This document shows positions 1-5,604 of a DNA stretch of 5,856 nucleotides, in pieces; the stretch's first letter is position 1; the number at the start of each line of letters is the position of its first letter. The stretch is taken from positions 1 to 5,856 of the forward strand of contig JAGAOA010000279.1 of NCBI GenBank assembly GCA_017623955.1, written 5' to 3'. The DNA is from Opitutales bacterium. Its GTDB lineage: Bacteria > Verrucomicrobiota > Verrucomicrobiae > Opitutales > CAG-312. The notes below the pieces were generated by a model that was not told where the DNA came from, made no database searches, and saw only the letters and a program-made list of their open reading frames with translations. The translations under genes and the position numbers were made by a program.

Positions 1-66
1 CCCTGCGAGTATAAAATATACCATTCCCAAGCAGGCAAAAGCCCCATTAATAATGAATTTCAGCAT
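1..66 (-). CDS. N-terminal fragment of a hydrophobic (membrane or exported) protein, unidentified
   Basis: An ATG at 66-64 (minus) opens a frame that stays open for 22 codons to the window edge. The visible residues begin MLKFIINGAFACLG and continue MVYFILAG. They form one hydrophobic stretch with a single Lys near the start, as in a first membrane helix or a signal peptide. The start lies 22 bases after the stop of the upstream oxidoreductase gene on the same strand, and no terminator lies between them, so co-transcription is likely. An AGGTG sits at 85-81, far from this ATG but 5 bases before an in-frame TTG at 75-73, so the true start could be that TTG, three codons earlier. The family cannot be recognised from so few residues. 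Moderate confidence that it is a gene, none as to function. Confidence 0.5.
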   Translation of the reverse strand, partial: MLKFIINGAFACLGMVYFILAG

Positions 67-88
67 TGTAATCAAAATTTCACCTGCG

Positions 89-1315
89 CTATTTCCAATA
101 TTCGAAGTGTGGAACTTTTATCCATTCGCCACCTTTCATTGCTGATTGATGTGCGACAATTCCACCTACTGTCATATTCAGCGACATCGCAACATCAACC
201 AATGGCTTTCTGTCTTGCAACAAAGCCGAAACAAACTCATCAGTAAGATATGGGTGCGAACCTCCATGATGCCAACTATATTCACGTTTTTTCATTGAAT
301 CTGGAATAGCCGGACGCGTCAAGTCGGGAAGATTTTTTGCAAAACCTGTGTATTTGTCGTAATAAGAACCTAACGTGCCTCTTATTCTGCCAGTTTCGTG
401 TCCATAACCACTGCCAACTGTACCACTACTTCTGCCCATACGTGCGATACCGTTTGTGTTAGTTTTATAGAAACTAATCTCTGTATCAAACGGATTACCA
501 TACACATTGTCCTTTACAAAATTATCTCTTACCGACGCCTTGCCGATTGCCGAAACATCTGTAAAATAGCCGTTTGTAACGCCCACATAGTAAGCGTCGG
601 AGTGTGTTGGGTACCACTGTGGTGGCAATCCATCACGCCATTTTTTAAACGAATCTACATAGTGCGTTCCACCTGCATAGTGCCAATATTCACCTTCTGT
701 ATAAACTACATCTCCAAAGGCGCCAGCTTCGTAAAGTTTACGCATGGCGTAAAGATTTTGGCGATACATCGAAGTTTCAAACATCATATATTTTAAACCT
801 GTTTTCTTGACTGTATCGTATAAATCCTGTGCATCTTTTAACGAGCCGAAAACTGCTGGCACTGCACATGCAACGTGTTTACCATGTTCAAGAGCAAGAA
901 TGCAATGTCGAGCATGGCTTGGGGCATCAGTTGCAATAAATACTGCTTCGATTGATTTATCTTTCACAAGTTCTTCGAGCGAAGGATACATTTTTTTACA
1001 ATTAGTTGCCTTTGCTAACCACTGACAACGCTCTGGAATTAAATCGCTGACAGCAACAACTTCTACATTTGGATGATGCTGAAAACCGAACACTGCACCA
1101 AATCTGCAAACTCCCGCACCAACAATACCGACTTTGATTTTTCTATCCGAAAGTGGAATCCAAACTTTGCTATTTTCTGCCGAAGCTTTTTCGTTGAAGC
1201 CTTGAATTTTATTTGCAAATGCTGTTGCCGACCCCAACATAGTCGTCCCCATAACTGCACTCGCAACTTTCAAAAAATCGCGACGTAACAATCTTTCGTA
1301 ATCTTTTTCATCCAT
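89..1315 (-). CDS. TAT-exported Gfo/Idh/MocA-family protein, GH109-like
   Basis: A 408-residue protein with a twin-arginine signal: R11-R12 followed by DFLK, then a hydrophobic stretch ending near TAFA (31-34), the probable cleavage site. It is therefore predicted to be exported folded with its cofactor. A Rossmann NAD(P)-binding fold follows from about residue 60, with the glycine motif GIVGAG at 63-68. The alpha/beta C-terminal domain spans roughly 180-395. The usual EKP motif of Gfo/Idh/MocA dehydrogenases is replaced by AVP at 151-153, losing the Lys. From memory, GH109 NAD-dependent glycosidases also have EVP rather than EKP there. Other GH109-like points are YRQN (184-187), GEYWH with H212 where GH109 has GYQH, and YPTH (235-238). 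Reaction and substrate are not proven; a redox enzyme on a sugar remains possible. The start is chosen because it gives the complete TAT signal; a weak GAGAG lies 6 bases upstream. The gene has its own promoter and probably continues into the hydrophobic gene downstream. Confidence 0.93.
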   Translation of the reverse strand: MDEKDYERLLRRDFLKVASAVMGTTMLGSATAFANKIQGFNEKASAENSKVWIPLSDRKIKVGIVGAGVCRFGAVFGFQHHPNVEVVAVSDLIPERCQWLAKATNCKKMYPSLEELVKDKSIEAVFIATDAPSHARHCILALEHGKHVACAVPAVFGSLKDAQDLYDTVKKTGLKYMMFETSMYRQNLYAMRKLYEAGAFGDVVYTEGEYWHYAGGTHYVDSFKKWRDGLPPQWYPTHSDAYYVGVTNGYFTDVSAIGKASVRDNFVKDNVYGNPFDTEISFYKTNTNGIARMGRSSGTVGSGYGHETGRIRGTLGSYYDKYTGFAKNLPDLTRPAIPDSMKKREYSWHHGGSHPYLTDEFVSALLQDRKPLVDVAMSLNMTVGGIVAHQSAMKGGEWIKVPHFEYWK

Positions 1316-1368
1316 GATAAACTCTCAGAATTACAATACTTTTTTGTCAATTTATAAGTTTTAGTAAA

Positions 1369-1396
1369 AATATATATGACATTCATCCCATGTCAA
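1369..1396 (-). promoter_or_regulatory. sigma70-type promoter of the Gfo/Idh/MocA gene
   Basis: Reading the minus strand, a perfect TTGACA (1396-1391) is followed after 16 bases by TATATT (1374-1369), five of six matches to TATAAT. Nine consecutive T lie at and just upstream of the -35 box and may act as an UP-like element. The implied transcription start is near 1362, giving a leader of roughly 45-50 bases before the ATG at 1315. It lies in the right place and orientation for the TAT-exported oxidoreductase. Confidence 0.6.
1377..1395. repeat. Inverted repeat TGACAT-N7-ATGTCA overlapping the -35 box
   Basis: TGACAT (1377-1382) and ATGTCA (1390-1395) are perfect 6-base inverted arms separated by seven bases. 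One arm overlaps the -35 element of the oxidoreductase promoter and the other lies within its spacer, a position suited to a repressor operator. The same half-site occurs in the inverted repeat between the divergent paralogs (3615-3645). Because TGACA is itself part of the -35 consensus, half of the symmetry is expected from the promoter alone. The operator role is an inference. Confidence 0.4.
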
Positions 1397-1583
1397 AAAA
1401 AAACTATCGTGTAATAGATGGATTATAGTGATTTCTGTGTATGTGAGTCCCCTAATGACAATACTTTTGAAGAAATAGATTAATTAGAACGACAACAATT
1501 TGCATATAAACAAGTTAAGTCGCGCGCGAACTTTGGTGCGTTTTTCTAATTCAGTTATTATGTCTAATTTGATGCGCATTAAT
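1397..1583. other. Intergenic stretch without a recognisable gene
   Basis: This is the middle of the 330-base gap 1316-1645, the rest of which is leader, promoter and terminator. Only very short frames exist, such as a 21-codon plus-strand frame at 1418-1483 without a ribosome binding site. No tRNA or known RNA family was recognised. The one striking item is the 10-base palindrome TCGCGCGCGA at 1520-1529, very GC-rich against AT-rich surroundings. It is followed on the plus strand by a weak CGCGC/GTGCG stem and five T (1523-1545) that resembles a poor terminator. An 11-base direct repeat ACAATACTTTT occurs at 1333-1343 and 1458-1468. Confidence 0.5.
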
Positions 1584-1619
1584 AAAAAAAGGCCCCATTT
1601 TTTATGAGGAGCCTCTTTT
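1584..1619 (-). terminator. Intrinsic terminator of the minus-strand paralog, possibly bidirectional
   Basis: On the minus strand, AAAAGAGGCTCC can pair with GGGGCCTTTTTTT around an 11-base A-rich loop. The core is AGGCTCC/GGGGCCT with one G-T wobble, extended by A-T pairs, and the T run forms the tail. It lies about 27 bases after the stop codon at 1646. On the plus strand the hairpin is also followed by T-rich sequence (TTTTATTTTTTT), so it could stop transcripts in either direction. It separates the 601-residue gene from the oxidoreductase gene downstream, which has its own promoter. Confidence 0.75.
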
Positions 1620-1645
1620 ATTTTTTTAGAATGAAAATTCCTACA

Positions 1646-3451
1646 TTAGAATAAGTTTGCAATTATATCCCATATAGATGGGTTATACAATTCATATTCC
1701 TTTGCCTTTACAGTTCTTCCACGATATTCAAATGGTGTTGTACGATAATTGAATATCATTTCTGAACCATCAGAATACTTTACCAAGAAGACATCTTGTG
1801 CAATTTCTTCATGGCTTTCCATAAATTCATATTGCAAGTGACGAAGTTTCATATAGTCGTCATACATCTTCTTCATTGGAGTATAGTCCTTAGCCTTGTA
1901 GTCTATGTAGTAGAATGTTGGACGGCTACCAAATTCAAAAACCTTCAAACGACGGTTTGCTGGAGTTTTGATGTATGTATACGATTTGTTCGAGTCTGAG
2001 AACATTTCGTTTTCTCGTTCGTATGTAGCGTCCATTGTACCATAGAATGGGCTACCGCTGAGAATAATTCCATGGTAAACCAATTCCCAAATTGGAACAA
2101 CCTTTTTAACAATATTCTTGTGATACAAATCGCCACCAGTCCAATTTACATAGAGAACGTAGTCAGTTACACCAGCGATATGGTCGAAACCAGCTTCCGA
2201 GCTATAACCACCAAAGTGGTCTTTGAACTTTTGCGAAACTTTGCGTTGCCATTCGGCTTGTTCTTTTCTGTTTGCTGGGTGAAGTGGGTTGCAACATGGA
2301 TTTGGTGGACGTGCTGTTGTTACGTCGATATGTTGTGTACCTGTTATTCCTAAACGTTTGATACCTTCGATGTCTTCATCGAGCCAACGGTCATGTACAA
2401 CTTGATAACAAGTAAAGTAAACTTGTCCGCCTGGGAGGATTGTATATTTAAATTCATTGCCCTTGTTATCCCAACTTACATCTTTACTGTTATAGCGAAC
2501 AGATGATTTTACCAAGTCGTGATTGTTGCCGTGAACTGTCATTTGGAAGCCATATTTCTTGCCGAGTTCAACAGTTTCAATCATACCCTTTTCGCCACCG
2601 AGTTCTTCAGGTATTGGGAACAAGTCAGGGAATGGACCATCATGACCACCTTTTTGCCAACCTGTGAAGCAAAATTCAATATCTTTCATTCCAGCTTCGT
2701 GCATGCGTGTCATTGCCTGACGACCCTCTTCAAATGTGTATTGAACAGTCATTGGAATTTCAGGCCACTTTTCGCGTGGAACACCACGACGTACACGGGT
2801 AGAGAACTTTACTTTTACGAAAATTGAATTTACCGAATTTTCCAAAGTTTTATTGCCCTTTACACGTTCTTTCAAAGGTTTTACCTCGCCTCTATCGAGT
2901 TGCCATTTGCGATAAACTTTTGCCATTTCAGAATAATTAGCCTTATCGCCTTCAAGCTTGTAGTAGTCTATTACGATATCTTCGTATGGGTCAGACAAAA
3001 TACCTTGAATATCATAACGAGTAAACAATTCGTAATTTCCATTTTCAACATGAACAGTTGCGTTGCATTCAAGATTCATTCCTTTTGCGATAACTGCAGC
3101 TGAACCACGTGGAGTTTTGAAGCCCATGAGCTTGATTATACGCTTCGACGAATATTTACCCTTATCAATCGAGAAGTCGATATAAGAACCGTCTGGCATT
3201 ACATAGAAACCCTCTTCGCCCTTTTTAGCTTTTGCAGCTTCTGGAATAATATCTACATAAAGAGCATCGCGTGGAATATCGCGAACTGGTACAACAGCTC
3301 TGTACACGCCCTTTTCAATTTCCTTCATTTTTATTTGTTTTGTTTGAACATTCCATTTTGGTTTTATAATGCGGACTGTTGCGTTTTCCATCGCAAAAGC
3401 CGACAACGCCAAAACAAACGCTACCGAACTTAGTAATATTTTTTTCATCAT
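1646..3451 (-). CDS. Secreted glycoside-hydrolase-like protein (DUF5696-type, GH101/GH129-like), paralog A
   Basis: A 601-residue protein with a Sec signal: MMKK, a hydrophobic core, and likely cleavage after SAFA (17-20). Residues ~21-150 are beta-rich with a PDGSYIDF segment (86-93), probably a sandwich domain. Residues ~200-510 look like a TIM-barrel catalytic region, followed by a C-terminal beta domain with YSDGSEMIFNY (559-569). Candidate catalytic or binding residues are D271 (in GGHDG), D376 (in QHIDV) and E419 (in SSEAG). The GHD motif and the IDV-then-E order, with 43 residues between D and E, recall GH101/GH129 alpha-N-acetylgalactosaminidases, where the Asp is nucleophile and the Glu acid/base. 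VPIWELVYHG (452-461) is also shared with the neighbour. Substrate is unknown; the DUF5696 name is from memory. Two adjacent ATG codons can serve as start; a consensus AAAGGAGG lies 29 bases upstream, too far for normal use. The gene is transcribed divergently from its paralog and ends at its own terminator. Confidence 0.92.
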   Translation of the reverse strand: MMKKILLSSVAFVLALSAFAMENATVRIIKPKWNVQTKQIKMKEIEKGVYRAVVPVRDIPRDALYVDIIPEAAKAKKGEEGFYVMPDGSYIDFSIDKGKYSSKRIIKLMGFKTPRGSAAVIAKGMNLECNATVHVENGNYELFTRYDIQGILSDPYEDIVIDYYKLEGDKANYSEMAKVYRKWQLDRGEVKPLKERVKGNKTLENSVNSIFVKVKFSTRVRRGVPREKWPEIPMTVQYTFEEGRQAMTRMHEAGMKDIEFCFTGWQKGGHDGPFPDLFPIPEELGGEKGMIETVELGKKYGFQMTVHGNNHDLVKSSVRYNSKDVSWDNKGNEFKYTILPGGQVYFTCYQVVHDRWLDEDIEGIKRLGITGTQHIDVTTARPPNPCCNPLHPANRKEQAEWQRKVSQKFKDHFGGYSSEAGFDHIAGVTDYVLYVNWTGGDLYHKNIVKKVVPIWELVYHGIILSGSPFYGTMDATYERENEMFSDSNKSYTYIKTPANRRLKVFEFGSRPTFYYIDYKAKDYTPMKKMYDDYMKLRHLQYEFMESHEEIAQDVFLVKYSDGSEMIFNYRTTPFEYRGRTVKAKEYELYNPSIWDIIANLF

Positions 3452-3480
3452 AATTCTGTTAATTTATTTAAGTTATGTTT

Positions 3481-3488
3481 CCTCCTTT
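3481..3488 (-). promoter_or_regulatory. Consensus Shine-Dalgarno sequence at abnormal distance
   Basis: The minus strand reads AAAGGAGG at 3488-3481, a full anti-SD match, but 29 bases separate it from the ATG at 3451, against the usual 5-9. No ATG, GTG or TTG lies at a normal spacing after it, and the next start codons in line are the two ATG of the 601-residue gene. It may be a ribosome standby site, be brought closer by weak folding (AATT pairs around AACAG), or be a chance relic. Confidence 0.4.
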
Positions 3489-3593
3489 GACTATAATGCA
3501 AAGTATGTGGGATATGAAATATTTTTTATCTCAAAGGTCAAGTATAATAAAGTTTTTTATAGACAACAAAAGACCTCGTTTATCTATGAGTGT

Positions 3594-3622
3594 ATAAGAA
3601 ATAAACAGTACAATAATGTCAA
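3594..3622 (-). promoter_or_regulatory. Possible promoter of paralog A (minus strand)
   Basis: On the minus strand TTGACA (3622-3617) is followed after 17 bases by TCTTAT (3599-3594), four of six matches. Seven T lie immediately upstream, as at the oxidoreductase promoter. The implied leader is roughly 135 bases. Alternatives on this strand are TTGTTG-N17-TATACT (3569-3541) and TTCATA-N17-TATAGT ending at 3492. The sequence alone does not decide between them. Confidence 0.35.
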
Positions 3623-3645
3623 AAAAAAGAAATTAAATTGACATT
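3615..3645. repeat. Inverted repeat AATGTCAA-N15-TTGACATT between divergent paralogs
   Basis: Perfect 8-base arms at 3615-3622 and 3638-3645 flank a 15-base spacer made only of A, G and T and very AT-rich. Each arm contains a TTGACA -35 box pointing outward, one toward each gene, so the repeat may simply be two back-to-back promoters sharing an A-tract between them. The symmetry extends beyond the -35 hexamers by AT on each side. Together with the TGACAT half-sites at 1377-1395, this makes a shared operator plausible. Confidence 0.5.
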
Positions 3646-3665
3646 TCTTCAACGTTAGAAAGAAT
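3638..3665 (+). promoter_or_regulatory. Possible promoter of paralog B (plus strand)
   Basis: A perfect TTGACA (3638-3643) is followed after 16 bases by AAGAAT (3660-3665), four of six matches to TATAAT, with an A-rich tract upstream. The leader would be about 70 bases. A perfect TATAAT at 3543-3548 is an alternative -10 box, but it lacks a good -35 box and would imply a leader near 190 bases. Confidence 0.35.
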
Positions 3666-3733
3666 AGCAATATTGGAAAAAGAAACGGGCAATTCAATAT
3701 GTCTGAGATTGTTCAAGTAGAAAAAAATAAAAT

Positions 3734-3739
3734 AGGAGG
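3734..3739 (+). promoter_or_regulatory. Ribosome binding site of paralog B
   Basis: AGGAGG at 3734-3739 precedes the ATG at 3743 by only three bases, a perfect anti-SD match at rather short spacing. It supports the chosen start, which also yields a complete signal peptide. Confidence 0.7.
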
Positions 3740-3742
3740 AAT

Positions 3743-5530
3743 ATGAAGAAAATATTATTTTCAGTAATCGCTGGTTTTTTTGCGTTTAATGTGTTTGCAT
3801 TTACTACTGCAACAATTAGAACAGCTCTTCCAGATAATCGTGTACTGCAAAAAGAAATAAAGCTAAAAGATATGGGAAATAATACTTTTAGAGCTTGCAT
3901 TCCTGTTGCAGAAATAGACAAGAACGTAAAATACATTGATATTTTAGTACCACAAGCCGTTGCTCAAAAAGGTGAAGAAGGATATTTTATATTGCCAGAC
4001 GGTAGATATGGTAATTTTACTAGAGATAATGGGTCAGTGTCTTCTGGCATTCCATTAAAAATGTTCGGCATGAAGAAGAAAAACTCGTGCTTTGTTGGAA
4101 TTGTAAAAAGTCTTGAACACGAGTTTGCTCCGTTTGTAGTTATAGAAAATGGTAAGTACGAGATTTTTCCACGTTTTAAAATATCGAGCATAGAGCACGC
4201 TCCTTATGAAGATATAATTGTCGATTTCATAAAGCTCGAAGGCGATGACGCCAATTATTCTGGTATGGCTAGAGCTTATAGAAAATTCAAGCTCGATAGC
4301 GGAGTAGTAAAGCCATTGAAAGAGCGTGTAAAAAATCGTCCAAGTTTGAAATATGCAGTCGAAACAATGGTCTTACGCGTAAAGCATGGTGCAAAACATG
4401 GTAATGTTGCAGAGCAAATTCCGGGGGTAAATGAACCCGAAGTTCATGTTTACAACTCGTTTGAAAAGCTCAAAAATATGATAATTGAGTTGAAATCATT
4501 AGGCGTAGAGAAGCTTGAAATCTGCTGTGTTGCATGGAATACACGCGGACACGATGGTCGTTATCCTCAATTATTTCCAGTGGAACCCGCATTTGGTGGC
4601 GAATCCAAATTGCGTGAAGCCATAGCCGAAGCAAAGAAAGCAGGATACAGAATATTTGCACAAACTAACTATACCGATGCTTATACATGTGCCGATTGTT
4701 ATGATGAGAGTTATCTGTCGAAAAAACCAGATGGCTCAATCAGATTAGGAGGTGTATGGAGTGGCGGAAAAGCGCGCGAAGTATGTCAAATAGCAATGCT
4801 CGAAAAATTTGTACGTAACGACTTCAAGAAAATGAGTGAACTTGGATTTGCGGGAACACATCATATCGACGTTCTTTCTGCGATAACTCCACGTCCTTGT
4901 AGCGATAAAAATCATATTGCAACTAGAAAAGACAACGCCATTGCAATGAACAAAATTGGTTTGTTAGCTAGAGAGTATTTTGGTGGTTTCGGTTCTGAAT
5001 GTGGATATGACCATGTAGCAGAATCGTTAGACTATGCATTGTACACTGGAACATATCCGCGTTGGAGTGACCAAAGGATAATAGATGGGCACGTTCCCCT
5101 CTGGCAAATTGTTTATCATGGTATAATCTTGAGTAACCCACACTATGCAACGGTTGACTATAACGCTCCAGATAGAGTTAAGAAAAGTAAAGGATGGCCT
5201 TGGTTTGCATTCTCGCCAGCTGAGTCTAGATTAAAATTGTTTGAAGCTGGTGGCAGACCTTCTTTCTATTGGGATAAATACGATGATATGAAGCGTATAA
5301 AGGCCGCTTATGATGAATATCAGCCAATGAAACATCTTCAGTACGAGTTTATTCAAGAACATAAGAAAATTGCCGACAATGTATTCTTGACTCTCTATTC
5401 AGATGGTACTGAATTTATTACAAACTACAATAAAATTCCATTTATTTATAAGGGACAAACCGTTGCAGCCGAAGACTACAAGATGTTTGCACCAAAAAAA
5501 TCATTTTTTAAAAGATTATTTAATTTATAA
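3743..5530 (+). CDS. Secreted glycoside-hydrolase-like protein (DUF5696-type, GH101/GH129-like), paralog B
   Basis: A 595-residue protein clearly homologous along its whole length to the divergent 601-residue gene; for example both carry VKPLKERVK at about 190. The Sec signal MKKILFSVIA plus hydrophobic core is probably cleaved after VFA (17-19). The same three acidic residues fall at identical positions: D271 (in RGHDG), D376 (in HHIDV) and E419 (in FGSEC), so the catalytic-type residues are kept in both copies. The beta domain (~20-150), barrel-like region (~200-510) and C-terminal beta domain with YSDGTEFITNY (552-562) match. It differs in the 305-345 region, where it has a C316-A-D-C319 motif and a Gly-rich segment absent from the other copy, which suggests a different substrate or a metal or disulfide in the active-site rim. 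The C-terminus is basic (KKSFFKRLF). A strong terminator follows. Glycosidase activity is inferred; GalNAc specificity is unproven. Confidence 0.93.
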   Translation: MKKILFSVIAGFFAFNVFAFTTATIRTALPDNRVLQKEIKLKDMGNNTFRACIPVAEIDKNVKYIDILVPQAVAQKGEEGYFILPDGRYGNFTRDNGSVSSGIPLKMFGMKKKNSCFVGIVKSLEHEFAPFVVIENGKYEIFPRFKISSIEHAPYEDIIVDFIKLEGDDANYSGMARAYRKFKLDSGVVKPLKERVKNRPSLKYAVETMVLRVKHGAKHGNVAEQIPGVNEPEVHVYNSFEKLKNMIIELKSLGVEKLEICCVAWNTRGHDGRYPQLFPVEPAFGGESKLREAIAEAKKAGYRIFAQTNYTDAYTCADCYDESYLSKKPDGSIRLGGVWSGGKAREVCQIAMLEKFVRNDFKKMSELGFAGTHHIDVLSAITPRPCSDKNHIATRKDNAIAMNKIGLLAREYFGGFGSECGYDHVAESLDYALYTGTYPRWSDQRIIDGHVPLWQIVYHGIILSNPHYATVDYNAPDRVKKSKGWPWFAFSPAESRLKLFEAGGRPSFYWDKYDDMKRIKAAYDEYQPMKHLQYEFIQEHKKIADNVFLTLYSDGTEFITNYNKIPFIYKGQTVAAEDYKMFAPKKSFFKRLFNL

Positions 5531-5549
5531 ATATCGTTTTGAAAATAGT

Positions 5550-5583
5550 AAGGACAACTTGAAACCAAGTTGTCCTTTTTTTT
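5550..5583 (+). terminator. Strong intrinsic terminator of paralog B
   Basis: AAGGACAACTTG (5550-5561) and CAAGTTGTCCTT (5566-5577) form a perfect 12-bp stem with a four-base AAAC loop, followed by an uninterrupted T run to 5583. It begins 19 bases after the stop codon. On the minus strand the hairpin is followed by ACTATTTTC rather than a T run, so it is a poor terminator for the converging dxs gene. Confidence 0.92.
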
Positions 5584-5604
5584 AGAAATATAAATAACTC
5601 TAGA

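Noticed and set aside
398..1288. Several plus-strand frames of 70-130 codons opposite the oxidoreductase gene
   Set aside because: All lie antisense to a clear TAT-exported Gfo/Idh/MocA gene, lack ribosome binding sites and show no family motifs.
1333..1468. 11-base direct repeat ACAATACTTTT at 1333-1343 and 1458-1468
   Set aside because: A short AT-rich match with no third copy seen and no transposase or target-site context; easily due to chance.
1390..1483. Short plus-strand frames starting ATGTCAAAA at 1390 and ATGGATTAT at 1418, possibly a broken small gene across the A run
   Set aside because: They are only 12 and 21 codons, have no ribosome binding site, overlap the oxidoreductase promoter, and frameshifting across the A run gives no recognisable protein.
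3492..3548. Two perfect plus-strand TATAAT sequences (3492-3497 and 3543-3548) as main promoters of paralog B
   Set aside because: Neither has a good -35 box at 16-18 bases, and TATAAT is common in such AT-rich DNA; kept only as alternatives.
3369..3641. 90-codon plus-strand frame running from inside the 601-residue gene into the divergent promoter region
   Set aside because: It starts antisense to the signal-peptide region of a well-supported gene, has no ribosome binding site, resembles no known family, and covers the probable promoters.
3694..3936. 80-codon minus-strand frame over the start of the plus-strand paralog
   Set aside because: It is antisense to the signal peptide and N-terminal domain of a strong gene, with low-complexity Phe/Leu composition typical of a reverse-strand shadow.
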